A DNA stretch of 64,000 nucleotides, from the NCBI RefSeq assembly GCF_016892765.1, contig NZ_JAFEMD010000018.1, positions 53,577-117,576 on the forward strand, read 5' to 3'. Both the position numbers and the translations under genes were made by a program. This DNA comes from Microvirga arvi. GTDB taxonomy: Bacteria > Pseudomonadota > Alphaproteobacteria > Rhizobiales > Beijerinckiaceae. Of this stretch, positions 24,875 through 34,949 are shown in pieces. Under the pieces are notes generated by a model. That model was not told the origin of the DNA. It worked only from the letters and a program-made list of their open reading frames with translations, and searched no databases. Each line of letters opens with the position of its first letter. The first letter of the stretch is position 1.

Positions 24875-25331
24875 TCGATTTGACCTCCATGATCGCGGCT
24901 ACAATATTTGGATACGCGCCACACCGGCAGAGATTGCCACTCATTTTCTCGCTGATCGCCTCACAAGTATTTGCAAGTGGATCACCGATAACCTCCAGCG
25001 CGGACATGATCTGGCCGGAGGTACAGAAGCCGCACTGAAATGCATCATGCTTAATGAAAGCCGCTTGGAGTGGGTGCAGCGCATCGGGTTTGCCGATCCC
25101 CTCAATAGTTATAACGGCGCGCCCTTCGAGTGATGCCGCAAACTTGAGGCATGAGAGCGACCGCTTCCCATCAACCAGGACTGTACACGCACCGCACTGG
25201 CCGTGATCGCAGCCCTTTTTTGTGCCCGTTAAACGCAGTTCCTCACGAATGAAGTCAAGCAGCGTCGCACGCACATCTATGGCCGTGTCGATCGTGTCGC
25301 CGTTGACCGTGAACCTCACGCGCGTTTTCAT
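24861..25331 (-). CDS. 2Fe-2S subunit of aldehyde oxidoreductase (PaoA-like)
   Basis: A 156-residue protein with an N-terminal plant-type ferredoxin cluster (CDHGQCGACTVLVDGKRSLSC) and the C-terminal CGFCTSGQ...CRCG cluster of the xanthine dehydrogenase family. Start 25331 (MKTRVRFTVNG) is where the ferredoxin fold begins; the frame stays open 15 residues further. E. coli PaoA carries a Tat leader, and none is visible here, so this complex is probably cytoplasmic. It is the first gene of the operon. No XdhC/PaoD-type maturation factor lies in the window. Confidence 0.87.
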   Translation of the reverse strand: MKTRVRFTVNGDTIDTAIDVRATLLDFIREELRLTGTKKGCDHGQCGACTVLVDGKRSLSCLKFAASLEGRAVITIEGIGKPDALHPLQAAFIKHDAFQCGFCTSGQIMSALEVIGDPLANTCEAISEKMSGNLCRCGAYPNIVAAIMEVKSNGTV

Positions 25332-25586
25332 CCTAGATAGAGTCCCTCTGTATAAGGATGCTCTTAAGCACGTCAAAGCTTAGGGACATAGCGACTAACG
25401 TAGCATGCCTCGCGAATGTTTCAGATCAGACAAATGCAAGGATTTTAGATCGTTGAATATCGCCAGAGCAGTAATGATCGTCCTCTGGCGATATTCCACC
25501 AACTTTGCAGGTTCTGATGCATTTCGCGCGCCGAAGCTGAAGGCCACTAAGCTGTTGGGCCCTTTCGAGCACCAGACAGGCTATCA

Positions 25587-25841
25587 TCAGTCGATCAGCA
25601 TACCTGCTTCACGGAGGCGCCCTTTGATATCTGCGAGACCACCTTCGTACTCCCAGGTCTGAACTGTGTTATGGGGGCATTCGATAAAGATATAGTTCTC
25701 CGTGAAAGAGAGAATACGATCGATCTTGATGACCTTCTCCACAAATTCCCGGTTTGGAAGTTCATCGGTAACGATCTTTCGGTCGGAATCATATCCGTGA
25801 AAAACCTTCTCTGGCCTGATCCGGGCGGTGATGTACTTCAT
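25587..25841 (-). CDS. Hypothetical protein (84 aa)
   Basis: The start at 25841 has a clear AGAGGAAAAA leader; the frame is open upstream to 25961. The product MKYITARIRPEKVFHGYDSD continues with alternating strands and a short helix (EYEGGLADIKGRLREAGMLI). It is soluble with no membrane segment, and I recognise no family. It stands alone between the oxidoreductase operon and the ABC transporter, on the same strand as both. Confidence 0.5.
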   Translation of the reverse strand: MKYITARIRPEKVFHGYDSDRKIVTDELPNREFVEKVIKIDRILSFTENYIFIECPHNTVQTWEYEGGLADIKGRLREAGMLID

Positions 25842-26004
25842 TTTTTCCTCTTTCGTTGACGAATCTAGAAGGCGGCATTTGCCGTCTTGAACACGGACAG
25901 GCTGGCGACCGCTAGCGCGCGTTTTATTGGACGTAGACTTTTGATCCGCGTCACACGGCATCGGCTCCGCTCGTATGGTTGTTTACCGACATAGCGGCGC
26001 CGTG

Positions 26005-27060
26005 TTATGTCGCAGGTAAGGCCAAACCACTCAGGAGCGAAGGCTGTGCAGTGGCTTCTGGTGTGTCGCTATACAGATGGCAAGCCACACGGCGGGCGTC
26101 TATGGTACCAGCCTGAACCTCGGTAAGCGCGGGCGCGACCTCCCGGCACTTCGGCATCGCGAATGGACACCGAGTGTGAAACCGACACCCCGACGGTGGA
26201 TGCATGGGGCTCGGCAGATCTCCTGTCAGCGTAGACCGCTTGCGACGCGGGACACTGGGAGGCAGAGGTTCTGCAATCGCCGAGAAGAGCGCCTGGGTAT
26301 AAGGATGCAGCGGCTCGGTCCACAGTGCTCGCTTGGGGGCAATCTCGACGATTTCGCCCAGGTACATCACAGCAATTCTATCGGCCAAATACCCAACGAC
26401 CGACAGGTCATGCGAGATGAACAGATAAGCGGCGCCGCTCTCTTCTTGCAGTCGTCGTAACAGGTTGATGATTTGAGCTTGAATCGAGACATCAAGGGCC
26501 GAAACTGGCTCATCGCAAACGACGAGGCTGGGCTCAAGGGCAATTGCACGCGCGATCGCGATACGCTGACGCTGACCACCTGAAAGCTCATGGGGGTACC
26601 GGCTCGCGTGGTCGGAATGGAGACCAACCCTGCTAACGAGCTCATTGACCCTGTCGATCTGCTCCCTTCTAGAACCCACACCATGGACTGAGAATGGCTC
26701 AGTCAGGATCTGCCGGATCGTCCGCCGTGGGTTTAGTGACGCGAACGGATCCTGAAACACCATCTGCAGATGCCGTCGTACGGGGCGCAGCGCCTTGCGC
26801 GAGAGATGACTAATGTCATTCGACTGGAACAGGATGGAGCCATCATCCGGCTCATGAAGTCGAACGATCGTGCGTCCGAGGGTCGATTTCCCGCAGCCAG
26901 ACTCTCCGACAAGACCTAACGTCTCCCCGGGCATGACCTCGAAACTTACCTTATCGACTGCGCGAACCGTTCCAGCCGGGGTGGCATGATACTTTACTAG
27001 GCGATCTACCCCCAGCAGAGGCTGGGGCTTCATCGGCAAGGTCATTTCAATTTCCTGCAT
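26005..27060 (-). CDS. Dipeptide/oligopeptide ABC transporter ATP-binding protein (DppF/OppF type)
   Basis: A 351-residue ATPase with Walker [11 protein letters not shown]-loop [11 protein letters not shown], signature LSGGQRQR, Walker B LVVCDEP and the H-loop SHDLSVV. The C-terminal oligo_HPY extension is present with the paired cysteines of [14 protein letters not shown]. It energises uptake together with the other ATPase, with which it overlaps by 14 bases. It is the last gene of a five-gene operon in the order binding protein, permease, permease, ATPase, ATPase. Confidence 0.88.
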   Translation of the reverse strand: MQEIEMTLPMKPQPLLGVDRLVKYHATPAGTVRAVDKVSFEVMPGETLGLVGESGCGKSTLGRTIVRLHEPDDGSILFQSNDISHLSRKALRPVRRHLQMVFQDPFASLNPRRTIRQILTEPFSVHGVGSRREQIDRVNELVSRVGLHSDHASRYPHELSGGQRQRIAIARAIALEPSLVVCDEPVSALDVSIQAQIINLLRRLQEESGAAYLFISHDLSVVGYLADRIAVMYLGEIVEIAPKRALWTEPLHPYTQALFSAIAEPLPPSVPRRKRSTLTGDLPSPMHPPSGCRFHTRCPFAMPKCREVAPALTEVQAGTIDARRVACHLYSDTPEATAQPSLLSGLALPAT

Positions 27061-28039
27061 GGATGCACGCTACCCCGCTTGACGGCGTCAACAAGCGGAA
27101 CGCCGGACTGTTGGATCGGCAGGCATCAGTCCCCATGGTGCAGCGATCGGCGAAAGCGCATCCACCACCAAGCCGGTCCAGCGGCGGAACGGTACCCGTG
27201 ATCTCTGCCAAGGGCTTGACGACCCCATTCATAACGTCATTGGGACGGGGTACACTCGCCAGCAAGGCTCGGCTGTAAGGGTGCCTTGGTGACGTGAAGA
27301 AGGTCTCAGCGTCGGCTTCCTCCACTTTACGGCCTGCATACATGACCATGATCCGCTGGGCCCACTCGGCGACAACACCTAGATCATGTGTGATCAGGAT
27401 GACGCCCATCCCCAGCTCACGCTTGAGCTTGTCTATGAGTTCAAGCACTTGCGCCTGGATCGTCACATCGAGTGCAGTCGTCGGCTCATCTGCAATCAGC
27501 ACTTTTGGCCTGCACGCGAGGGCGATCGCGATCACAATGCGCTGCCGCATTCCGCCAGAAAGGTGGTGGGGGTACTGATGGAAGCGGGCCCTTGGCTCTG
27601 GAATACCGACGAGTTCCATAAGATCAAGCGTCCGCCGCGCAGCGACTTGCACGCTACAATGTTCGTGTTCGAGAATGCTTTCAGCAATCTGCTGCCCGAC
27701 CGTCATGAGCGGGTTCAGACTCGTCATCGGCTCCTGGAAAATCATCGAGATGTCTTTTCCACGCACCCCGCGCATCTCATCCTCTGACAGAGCAAGAAGA
27801 TCGCGCCCCTCAAGGAGGACCCTTCCGCCAGCATTGCGTGCTATGCGCCTCGGCAGCAGTCGCAGGATTGAGTGCGCCAGCATACTCTTACCGCATCCCG
27901 ACTCGCCAACGACCGCCAATGTCTCGCCGACAGTGACCTGCAGATCGATCCGGTTCACAACCGGGAACCACTGCTTATGCGACGAGCGGAACTCGGTAGA
28001 AAGACCCTCAATGGTCAAGAGGTTTGTTGAATTCATCAT
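27047..28039 (-). CDS. Dipeptide/oligopeptide ABC transporter ATP-binding protein (DppD/OppD type)
   Basis: A 330-residue ATPase with Walker [11 protein letters not shown]-loop [10 protein letters not shown], signature LSGGMRQR and Walker B VLIADEP, plus the DppD-type C-terminal Cys region (CAFADRC, ACRSN). It overlaps the permease gene upstream by 4 bases (ATGA) and the second ATPase downstream by 14. The signature Met (GGMRQR) and [11 protein letters not shown] are typical of the D-type subunit. Confidence 0.88.
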   Translation of the reverse strand: MMNSTNLLTIEGLSTEFRSSHKQWFPVVNRIDLQVTVGETLAVVGESGCGKSMLAHSILRLLPRRIARNAGGRVLLEGRDLLALSEDEMRGVRGKDISMIFQEPMTSLNPLMTVGQQIAESILEHEHCSVQVAARRTLDLMELVGIPEPRARFHQYPHHLSGGMRQRIVIAIALACRPKVLIADEPTTALDVTIQAQVLELIDKLKRELGMGVILITHDLGVVAEWAQRIMVMYAGRKVEEADAETFFTSPRHPYSRALLASVPRPNDVMNGVVKPLAEITGTVPPLDRLGGGCAFADRCTMGTDACRSNSPAFRLLTPSSGVACIHAGN

Positions 28040-28881
28040 CGTTTGAGCCTCGGGTTCAGAGCCTCATTCAGCGCATCCCCCAGAAGATTGATCGCAAGAA
28101 CCGTCAGTAGCACTGCAACACCCGGCATGGTGACCATCCACCAGGCGGTTCGAATTGCGGAACGTCCTGCACCAATCATGAAGCCCCAGGTCATGATGTT
28201 CGGGTCGCCCAATCCGAGAAATGACAGGCCGGACTCAAAGAGGATGGAAGTCGCAACCATCAACGAACCGGCGACGATGATGGTGGAGAGTACGTTGGGA
28301 AGGATCTGCACCACCATAATCCGCACGTCGCTCATTCCCAGTGCCAAGCAGGCCGAGGTAAACTCGCGGTTCTTCACACTGATGACTTCCGCCCGAACGA
28401 GGCGAGCGAGTGGGGCCCATGAGACAATGGAGATCGCGCCGATCACATTAACGAGCGTCGGACCCAGGATTGCTACGATTACAATAGCCCCAATAAACGA
28501 CGGAATCGTCTGGAAGAATTCGGTGATCCGCATCACCGCCGAGTCAATCCGCCCGCCATAGTATCCCGCGACACCGCCAATCAACGTTCCGAGAACCACG
28601 ATGAACATCGTTGCGATGACACCGACAATGAGCGATATCCGCGCTCCATAAGCAATGCCAGCGGCTATATTGCGACCGAGCATGTCTGTGCCAAGCAAGT
28701 ACTCATCGAGCGGCTTGCTGAAAGGCATCCCTACCATTTCAAATGGGCCTTCAGGGTATAACCACGGCGCGGCAATGGCTAGCAAAACGACGCACAACAG
28801 GAGGGTCAACCCTATGATGCCAGAAGGACTGGAAACCACGCGTCTCATAACACCCGGGCCGCTTGCATGTGTCTCAGCCAT
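28036..28881 (-). CDS. Peptide ABC transporter permease (DppC type)
   Basis: A 281-residue membrane protein. An N-terminal OppC_N segment with one helix (about 16-38) and a LLGTDMLGRNIAAGIAYGAR motif precede a five-helix BPD_transp_1 domain containing the cytoplasmic EAA-like loop (EFTSACLALGMSDVRI). It forms the channel with the DppB-type protein, whose gene it overlaps by 8 bases. Confidence 0.87.
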   Translation of the reverse strand: MAETHASGPGVMRRVVSSPSGIIGLTLLLCVVLLAIAAPWLYPEGPFEMVGMPFSKPLDEYLLGTDMLGRNIAAGIAYGARISLIVGVIATMFIVVLGTLIGGVAGYYGGRIDSAVMRITEFFQTIPSFIGAIVIVAILGPTLVNVIGAISIVSWAPLARLVRAEVISVKNREFTSACLALGMSDVRIMVVQILPNVLSTIIVAGSLMVATSILFESGLSFLGLGDPNIMTWGFMIGAGRSAIRTAWWMVTMPGVAVLLTVLAINLLGDALNEALNPRLKR

Positions 28882-29872
28882 GAGCCAGCTTCCCCTTTAG
28901 TTCGATGCGAGGGTCGACGATCGTGTAAACCACGTCGACGATGGCGTTGGTCACGACCACTAGGATTGAACTTAGGAAGAATATGCCAAGCAAAAGGTTG
29001 AGATCGCGAGCAAACAACGACTCAAAAGCGAGCAAACCCAATCCTGGCCACCCAAACACCGACTCGATGATCACTGAACCACCCAACATGCTAGACACCT
29101 GCACACCAGCCATCGTGAGAACGGGCAGGATCGCGTTTCGCAGGGCATGTCTGGAGACAATCTTCCGGTCAGAAAGTCCTTTCGCTCGAGCGGTTTTGAT
29201 GAAGTCGAGACCAAGGGTCTCGAGCATGGATGCCCGCATCAGGCGTGTATAGAGCGCCATGTAAAAGAACGACAGCGTGACCGCCGGCAAGACGAGGTGG
29301 TGAGCGATATCAAGTGCGTATTGCCAACCGGTCATTGTAGAACCGACAGTCGCGATCCCACTCGTCGGAAACCAGCCGAGATGAATTGAGAACACGATGA
29401 TCAGCATCAGGCCAACCCAGAAGAGCGGCGTCGCATAGGAAACAATCGAAAATATCACGATGACGTTGCTGAGGATTGTTCGATCTTTGATGGCGGCCAA
29501 GGCTCCAAGAAGGACACCTACTCCCACAGAGATGACCATGGAGGCGAACATGAGCAGCGCGGTGGCTCCAACCCGCTCGAAAATCAGCGAGGAGACCTCC
29601 CTCCCGTGGCGAAATGAATAGCCCATGTCGAACATAAGAATATTCTTCATGTAACTAATGAACTGGATATAGAGAGGCTGATCTAATCCGAACTGCTGAC
29701 GGATTTGGCGCATGTATTCTTCACTCGCAGCCCCTGCTTCGCCGGCCAGAACCTGCGCTGCATCGCCGGGGGCGAGGCGGATGAGAAAGAAGTTCGCGAT
29801 TACGATCGCAAAAATAATCGGCAGGCCGTGAATTAGCCGATTCAGAACATACCTGGCCCGAGAGCTCCACAT
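28874..29872 (-). CDS. Peptide ABC transporter permease (DppB type)
   Basis: A 332-residue permease with the DppB N-terminus (YVLNRLIHGLPIIFAIVIAN, then FFLIRLAPGD) and a C-terminal BPD_transp_1 domain; the EAA loop reads FIKTARAKGLSDRKIV. The ATG at 29872 has a GAGGGAAGAG leader and starts the first membrane helix directly; the frame is open 14 residues further. Six helices are expected. Confidence 0.87.
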   Translation of the reverse strand: MWSSRARYVLNRLIHGLPIIFAIVIANFFLIRLAPGDAAQVLAGEAGAASEEYMRQIRQQFGLDQPLYIQFISYMKNILMFDMGYSFRHGREVSSLIFERVGATALLMFASMVISVGVGVLLGALAAIKDRTILSNVIVIFSIVSYATPLFWVGLMLIIVFSIHLGWFPTSGIATVGSTMTGWQYALDIAHHLVLPAVTLSFFYMALYTRLMRASMLETLGLDFIKTARAKGLSDRKIVSRHALRNAILPVLTMAGVQVSSMLGGSVIIESVFGWPGLGLLAFESLFARDLNLLLGIFFLSSILVVVTNAIVDVVYTIVDPRIELKGKLAHG

Positions 29873-29944
29873 AAGCTCTTCCCTCTTCTGCTGTGGTTCG
29901 GAGGAGCAGATCAAAGCTCATCTGCTCCCCCTGCCTGAAGCCTG

Positions 29945-31558
29945 TTACTGCTTGACCCAGGTGTCGTACAGTCCACCTCGGACGCCGAGCGGCGATGTAA
30001 TCAGGTCTTGAACCTTGTCGTTTTGAACGGCGACCAGATCCATTTCCATGAGCCAAATCACTGGGCTATCAGCAACCAGGAGCTCTTGCAGCTTGTGAAA
30101 ATACTGCGAACGCTTGGCCTGGTCCTTTTCGGTCTGCGCCGTCTCCCAAAGCTTATCAACTTCCGGGTTCGAGTACTGGGACACGTTCCCGAATGGCACC
30201 TCGGGATTGATGTTCTTCGACCAAGTCTGGCGCTGAACACCAAGAGTCGGATCGGCCATTCCGATCGACCACGTTGAGGTCATGTCAAAGTCGTACTTGT
30301 TATGAACTTCGCGTACGAAGGTCGGATAATCCCGGTTACGAAGCTCAACCTCAATACCAACCCGAGCAAGAGCTTGCTTGATGTACTCACCCATACGGCG
30401 CCAGTCCTCACCGAATGGGGCGACGTCATGAACGATCTTCGTCCGCATGCCGTTTGCCCCACGCTTCAAACCAGCCTCGTCGAGAAGGCGATTGGCGATG
30501 TCCAGGCGATCCTTGACGTCAAACTTGAGGATACCTTGATCGGTGAAGGCGCCACTCCCTTTCACAAACGAGGAGATCGGACCGACTGCTGGCTTGCCAA
30601 AACCATACCAGATGTTCTTGGTGATGAAATTCCGGTCCAAAGCGTAGGCCACAGCCTGACGGACACGCTTGTCATCGAACGGAGCACGCTTGGTATTAAG
30701 CTCCAGCATCATCACAGGCGCGATGGCCTCATAGCCACCCTTCGCGATCGAGATGTTGGGCAGCTCCTCGAGGCGCCGCATCTCGACAGGGTTGATCGTT
30801 CCAAACGTGGCGACATCAATCTCGCCTCGCTCGACGCCAGCAGCACGCGTTGAGCTGTCTGCAATGAACCGGAAGATCAGGCGGTCGAGGTAGGGCTTTC
30901 CTTCGCGCCAGTACTTCTCGTTACGCTGAAGCTCAATGAAATTACCTTTTTCCCACTTCGCGAATTTGAACGGGCCAGTGCCGATCGGATTATTCACGGC
31001 CGGATTGTTTCGGAAATCCGTACCTTCGTAGACGTGCTTAGGGACGATGGGTGTTTCGAGGCTCGAAAGCCCCTTCATAAGCGGCGCATAAGGATGAGCC
31101 AGATTCAACACGACAGTATGGGCATCAGGAGCGTCAATTGACGTCACCGGCCCAAGATTACCCTTGCCGCGAGGGTGATATTCTTTGACGACCTTCATCA
31201 GTGAGAACTGAACGTCCGCGCTGGTGAAAGGCTTTCCGTCATGCCAAACTACACCCTGGCGCAGCTTAAAGGTGATCGTCTTGCCATCGGGGCTGATCTC
31301 CCATGACTCTGCCAACGAAGGCTTCGGATTGAGATCAAAGTCGTACTCAAGCAGACCATCAAAGATCTTTGTTGCCAGTTCGGCGGTCGTCGGGGCAGAG
31401 CTTAGAGCATTTGTAATGATCGCCGGCTCCGGCGTTGTCGTGACGACAAGAGTTCCACCTCCCTGAGGTGCAGCCATTACGGCACCGGCAGCAACTGATA
31501 CTACGCTTGCGAGCGCTAAAGCACGCACTCCGTTCTTCCAACTCTTGATTAACAGCAC
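29945..31558 (-). CDS. Peptide ABC transporter substrate-binding protein (family 5)
   Basis: A periplasmic binding protein of about 537 residues from the SBP_bac_5 family (DppA/OppA-like). A signal peptide (LLIKSWKNGVRALALASVVS, cleavage near VMA) precedes the domains; typical blocks are LAESWEISPDGKTITFKLRQ, GVVWHDGKPF and IGTGPFKFAKW. The start needs care: an ATG exists at 31573, but a perfect GGAGG lies inside that reading frame 8 bases before a GTG at 31558, which I prefer. The family binds dipeptides, oligopeptides, glutathione, nickel or opines; specificity cannot be read here. It heads the operon and is divergent from an XRE-cupin regulator. Confidence 0.87.
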   Translation of the reverse strand: MLLIKSWKNGVRALALASVVSVAAGAVMAAPQGGGTLVVTTTPEPAIITNALSSAPTTAELATKIFDGLLEYDFDLNPKPSLAESWEISPDGKTITFKLRQGVVWHDGKPFTSADVQFSLMKVVKEYHPRGKGNLGPVTSIDAPDAHTVVLNLAHPYAPLMKGLSSLETPIVPKHVYEGTDFRNNPAVNNPIGTGPFKFAKWEKGNFIELQRNEKYWREGKPYLDRLIFRFIADSSTRAAGVERGEIDVATFGTINPVEMRRLEELPNISIAKGGYEAIAPVMMLELNTKRAPFDDKRVRQAVAYALDRNFITKNIWYGFGKPAVGPISSFVKGSGAFTDQGILKFDVKDRLDIANRLLDEAGLKRGANGMRTKIVHDVAPFGEDWRRMGEYIKQALARVGIEVELRNRDYPTFVREVHNKYDFDMTSTWSIGMADPTLGVQRQTWSKNINPEVPFGNVSQYSNPEVDKLWETAQTEKDQAKRSQYFHKLQELLVADSPVIWLMEMDLVAVQNDKVQDLITSPLGVRGGLYDTWVKQ

Positions 31559-31897
31559 TGATATGTCCTCCATATTAGAACTTGCTGTCAGCGAAAGTGG
31601 AAACGTTTGATTTCATTCTCATCAAAAGTTTTCACAGACGGCTATCGCATCAAAGTTACGTACCGCCTCTCACTTTAGCCGCTCAGACGAAGCACTTCCC
31701 TCATTTCGGCCCAAGGCACAGGCTGGTGCGCTTGATCCTTCTTTAGGCTCAATCTATATGCAGCCGCGATCAGGTTATCTTCAGAATATAAATCTGCAAG
31801 CCGATAATGAAAAAGCTCGGCAAAAATTTTCAAGGCATTATAATCTGTGGGGCAAGCGCGAGCTTCCCCATGCCACCTACAGTCGGTTAGCCAACAA
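31559..31897. other. Divergent regulatory region of peptide transporter and XRE regulator
   Basis: A 339-bp AT-rich stretch with the promoters of the binding-protein gene (leftward) and the regulator gene (rightward). A minus-strand frame at 31675-31956 encodes a somewhat protein-like segment (FAELFHYRLADLYSEDN) but runs antisense into the regulator start and has no ribosome binding site, so it may be a remnant or chance. Confidence 0.4.
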
Positions 31898-32491
31898 ATG
31901 ACGATCAATGACGACGAGGTTGACTTCGAAACGCTCCGCGGGTTGGGGGAGCGCATACGAAGTTTGCGGACCGAACGCGACCTGACCCTTACTGCTCTGT
32001 CCGCGCTGAGCCAGATTTCGGTGGCAATGCTCAGTCATATCGAGCGCGGGAAGACCTCGCCTTCCCTGAAGCTGCTCAACCGCCTGCGTGTTGCGCTTGG
32101 CGTGCCACTGGCTAGTTTCTTTGATCCGAACACGGATCGAAGTGGCGAGGAGAGTGTCGTCACACGCGTCGAAAAGCGCTCAAAACTATCCTTCGCGCAA
32201 ATGGGCCTCACTAAAGAACTGCTGTCTCCCCCAGGGCGGTCTGATTTGGAATTGCTTATCCTCTCTATAGAGGTGGGCGGAGGCTCGGGTCCTGATCCAT
32301 GGCGCCGCGTAGGAGAAAAGGGTGGGATCGTTTTGGAAGGTCGATTCGAGCTCCAGGTCGGTGAGAAGACCTACGTGCTTGAAGAGGGTGATGCCTTCCA
32401 GTTCGACAGCACTCAACCACATAGCTTCCGCAATCTGGCGCAGAAGGAGACACGCGTCATCTGGGTAATCCGGTCCAACGAAGTCAGTTGA
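31898..32491 (+). CDS. XRE-family transcriptional regulator with cupin domain
   Basis: A 197-residue regulator. An N-terminal helix-turn-helix of the Xre/Cro type (about 16-70: GERIRSLRTERDLTLTALSA, SHIERGKTSPSL) is joined to a C-terminal cupin (about 115-190: GGIVLEGRFELQVGEKTYVL, EGDAFQFDSTQPHSF). Regulators of this architecture (PuuR-like) repress catabolic or uptake genes and sense small ligands through the cupin. Its position, divergent from the peptide transporter operon, suggests that operon as its target. ATG 31898 is chosen since the fold starts directly after it; no clear ribosome binding site is visible. An integrase remnant begins 50 bp downstream. Confidence 0.82.
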   Translation: MTINDDEVDFETLRGLGERIRSLRTERDLTLTALSALSQISVAMLSHIERGKTSPSLKLLNRLRVALGVPLASFFDPNTDRSGEESVVTRVEKRSKLSFAQMGLTKELLSPPGRSDLELLILSIEVGGGSGPDPWRRVGEKGGIVLEGRFELQVGEKTYVLEEGDAFQFDSTQPHSFRNLAQKETRVIWVIRSNEVS

Positions 32492-32539
32492 GCTCAGCCT
32501 TGTTGCCGCTTATCTCTGGCTCCGTCGCAGGTGCTCAAC

Positions 32540-32993
32540 ACTTCGATCGGGCGCTCTGGATGAGCTCGCGCGAGCGCACAAAGTATAGCTTGCCGCATGA
32601 GGTGCCGCTCAACGATGCAGTCCTGGAGGTCTTTCGGCGCATTCCCCACCGCGAGGGCGGTATGTTCATTTTCGGCGAGGGGCGGGGCGGCTTCAGCGGA
32701 TGGTCAAAGTGGAAGACTCGTCTGATACCCAGTTCGCGAAGGCAGGTGCTGTAGTGCGCCCCTGGCGGCTTCATGACTTGCGGCGCCCGGTGGCCACATG
32801 CATACCGGAGATGGGCACCCTCCCTCATGTGGTCGAGGCAATCCTCAATCACGTTTCGAGCCACAAAACCGGTGTCGCCGGAATAGGTAACCGCGCAACC
32901 TATGCCAAAGAGAAGCGCGTGGCTCTCAACAGATGGGCAGATTACATCATCGAACTAAAAGATGAACCAGCTGACGGCCCTATGAGCACCTAA
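32540..32993 (+). pseudogene. Integrase 3'-half remnant with frameshift (scar 2)
   Basis: Two frames together give the C-terminal 150 residues of the island integrase: RALWMSSRERTKYSLPHEVP and FGEGRGGFSGWSKWKTRL in frame 1, then, after loss of one base near 32724, FAKAGAVVRPWRLHDLRRPV and TLPHVVEAILNHVSSHKTGV in frame 2. The presumed nucleophile Tyr is changed (GIGNRATY against GIYNRATY), so it was dead even before the frameshift or has decayed since. The N-terminal half is missing. Copy A of a direct repeat with 41138-41560. Confidence 0.82.
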
Positions 32994-33235
32994 TATGACC
33001 ATCCTTGGACGAAGCGCTAGGTGATAAGGGCTGAGGCGAGCGTGAGGAAAGCAGTGTAGATGTCAGCTCTGCGTTCGTAGCGGATGGCGAGAATACGGAA
33101 CTACCCATATCCAGCGAGTGTGCACTCCACAACCTAGCGATGGCGTCCCAGCGTCGCACTGTCTTCAACCCACGGCGGACAATGCGCGGTTGGATGTGGC
33201 GGCAGGTCAGAGCACGCCGGCAACAGTGGTGATCA
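32994..33235 (-). pseudogene. IS5-family transposase C-terminal remnant (copy A)
   Basis: On the minus strand a broken frame reads VVECTLAGYG, stop, FRILAIRYERRADIYTAFLT then LASALIT, the C-terminal end of IS5-type transposases (consensus VERTLAWLGRFRRLAIRYE). In-frame stops and truncation show decay. It follows the integrase remnant tail to tail, and the same composite occurs at 41561-41805. The 255 bp that follow (33236-33490) hold nothing I recognise. Confidence 0.7.
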
Positions 33236-33490
33236 TACGCTTTGTGCGCACAATCTACACCAAGGGCCCCTCAATCAGACTGATCTGCATCGGAAATGCA
33301 GATGACCGAACACGGTACGCCAAAACACACCCGGCTCACTGCCATGGAGAACGCGGTGCTGGCCACCTTCGGGTCCGCCAGCGCCAAAAGGCAACAACGT
33401 CGGCAGTTGCCAGAAAACCGGCCAGCACGAGGGAGCTAGAGGGGCAGCCAGATCTACAGGCCAGTGAGCCGTGCTAACCGCGGTGAGCCT

Positions 33491-34924
33491 TCAGCGTCCG
33501 TGGGCGAACATTACGTGCCTGACCTGCGTGTATTCGGTAAGAGCCGTCATGGAGAGGTCGCTGCCGTAGCCGGAGTTTCGCATCCCACCGTGTGGCATCT
33601 CGGTCGCGAAGACGCCGTGGGTGTTGACCCATGTCACGCCATAGCGCAAGGCGGCGGAAAGTTGGGCCGCGCGTCCTAGGTTGCGTGTCCAGATCGACGA
33701 GGCAAGGCCGTAGGATGAAGCGTTGGCCCAGCCGATCACCTGGTCTTCGTCCTTGAAGGGCGTGATCGAGACCACGGGGCCAAAGACTTCCTTCTGCACG
33801 ATCTCTGAATTCTGGCTCGCCGCGATGAGCGTTGGCTCGTAGAAGAAGCCCTTCCGATCGGGGATACCGCCACCTGTGATCACCGTCGCCCCGTCGGCCT
33901 GGGCGCGGTCCACGAAACCGGCGACACGATCGCGTTGCCTCTGCGTGATCAGCGGTCCGAACTCGGCCCCGGCCTCGTCCGGGCCTCCATAACGGATAGA
34001 GGCAATGGCTCGTCCGAGATCGGAAACGAGACGGTCGTAAATCGGGGCCGCCGCGTAGACATGACAGGCGGCCGTGCAGTCCTGACCGGCGTTGTAAAAG
34101 CTCGCCTCCTTGAGGGTCTCGATCAGGCTCGGAAGATCCGCGTCGTCGAACACGATGACGGGTGCCTTGCCTCCAAGCTCAAGATGCGTGCGCTTCATGG
34201 TTTCCGCCGCTGCAGCCAGGATCTTGCGCCCGGTGCCCACATCGCCTGTCAGCGACACCATCCGAACCAAGGGATGCGAGACGAGTCGCTGGCCGACAAG
34301 AGCCCCAGTCCCGGTTACGATGTTAACGACGCCTGGCGGCAACACCTCCGCGAAGATTTCAGCCAGCTTCAACAGGGTCAGGGGCGTATGTTCCGAGGGC
34401 TTGATCACGACCGTGTTCCCGGCGGCAATGGCCGGCGCGATCTTCCAGGCCGCCATGAGAAGCGGATAGTTCCAGGGAGAAATCGAGGCGACCACGCCGA
34501 CCGGATCGCGCCGCAGCATGCTGGTATGTTGACCATTGCGGTACTCGCCCGCGGGCACACCCGGCATGCTCCGCGCAGCGCCGGCAAAGAAGCGGAACAC
34601 GTCCACTACATTCGGAATCTCGCCGCCCAGCACATAGCGGTGTGGCTTGCCGCAATTGTCGGCTTCGAGCCGTGCGAAGTCCGCGGCGTTGGCTTCGATC
34701 CCGTCCGCGATCCGCAAGAGTGCCCTCGAACGCTCGCGGGGCGTCAGAGCGGCCCAGGCAGGGAAAGCTGCCTCGGCAGCCGCGACGGCACTGTCGACCT
34801 GAGCCTCACTGGCGCTGGCAAGAGACAGCATAAGATCGCCGGTGGACGGATTCACCACTGGTTCGGCGGCTCCCTCGCCAGCCTGGAAACGACCGTTTAC
34901 GAAAAGCTGTGCCTGATCATACAT
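33491..34924 (-). CDS. NAD-dependent aldehyde dehydrogenase (aminoaldehyde/betaine aldehyde type)
   Basis: A 477-residue ALDH. Key residues are Asn152 (SPWNYP), Glu249 (LELGGK) and the nucleophile Cys283 (NAGQDC). The GQDCTA form is common in gamma-aminobutyraldehyde (PatD) and betaine aldehyde dehydrogenases. It would oxidise an aminoaldehyde to GABA or its gamma-glutamyl derivative. Start 34924 ([11 protein letters not shown]) matches the family; the frame is open to 35062. It lies 25 bp after a gamma-glutamyl-GABA hydrolase-like gene and a polyamine ABC transporter, which supports a polyamine catabolic role. Last gene of the module. Confidence 0.85.
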   Translation of the reverse strand: MYDQAQLFVNGRFQAGEGAAEPVVNPSTGDLMLSLASASEAQVDSAVAAAEAAFPAWAALTPRERSRALLRIADGIEANAADFARLEADNCGKPHRYVLGGEIPNVVDVFRFFAGAARSMPGVPAGEYRNGQHTSMLRRDPVGVVASISPWNYPLLMAAWKIAPAIAAGNTVVIKPSEHTPLTLLKLAEIFAEVLPPGVVNIVTGTGALVGQRLVSHPLVRMVSLTGDVGTGRKILAAAAETMKRTHLELGGKAPVIVFDDADLPSLIETLKEASFYNAGQDCTAACHVYAAAPIYDRLVSDLGRAIASIRYGGPDEAGAEFGPLITQRQRDRVAGFVDRAQADGATVITGGGIPDRKGFFYEPTLIAASQNSEIVQKEVFGPVVSITPFKDEDQVIGWANASSYGLASSIWTRNLGRAAQLSAALRYGVTWVNTHGVFATEMPHGGMRNSGYGSDLSMTALTEYTQVRHVMFAHGR

Positions 34925-34949
34925 GATTAAGTTCCTGTGAAATGTGTAT

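Noticed and set aside
31675..31956. 93-codon minus-strand frame in the regulator/transporter gap
   Set aside because: It starts inside the XRE gene in antisense and lacks a ribosome binding site; part of it looks protein-like but I cannot tie it to a family.
33118..33477. Plus-strand frame across the IS5 remnant
   Set aside because: Antisense to the transposase remnant and without domain resemblance.
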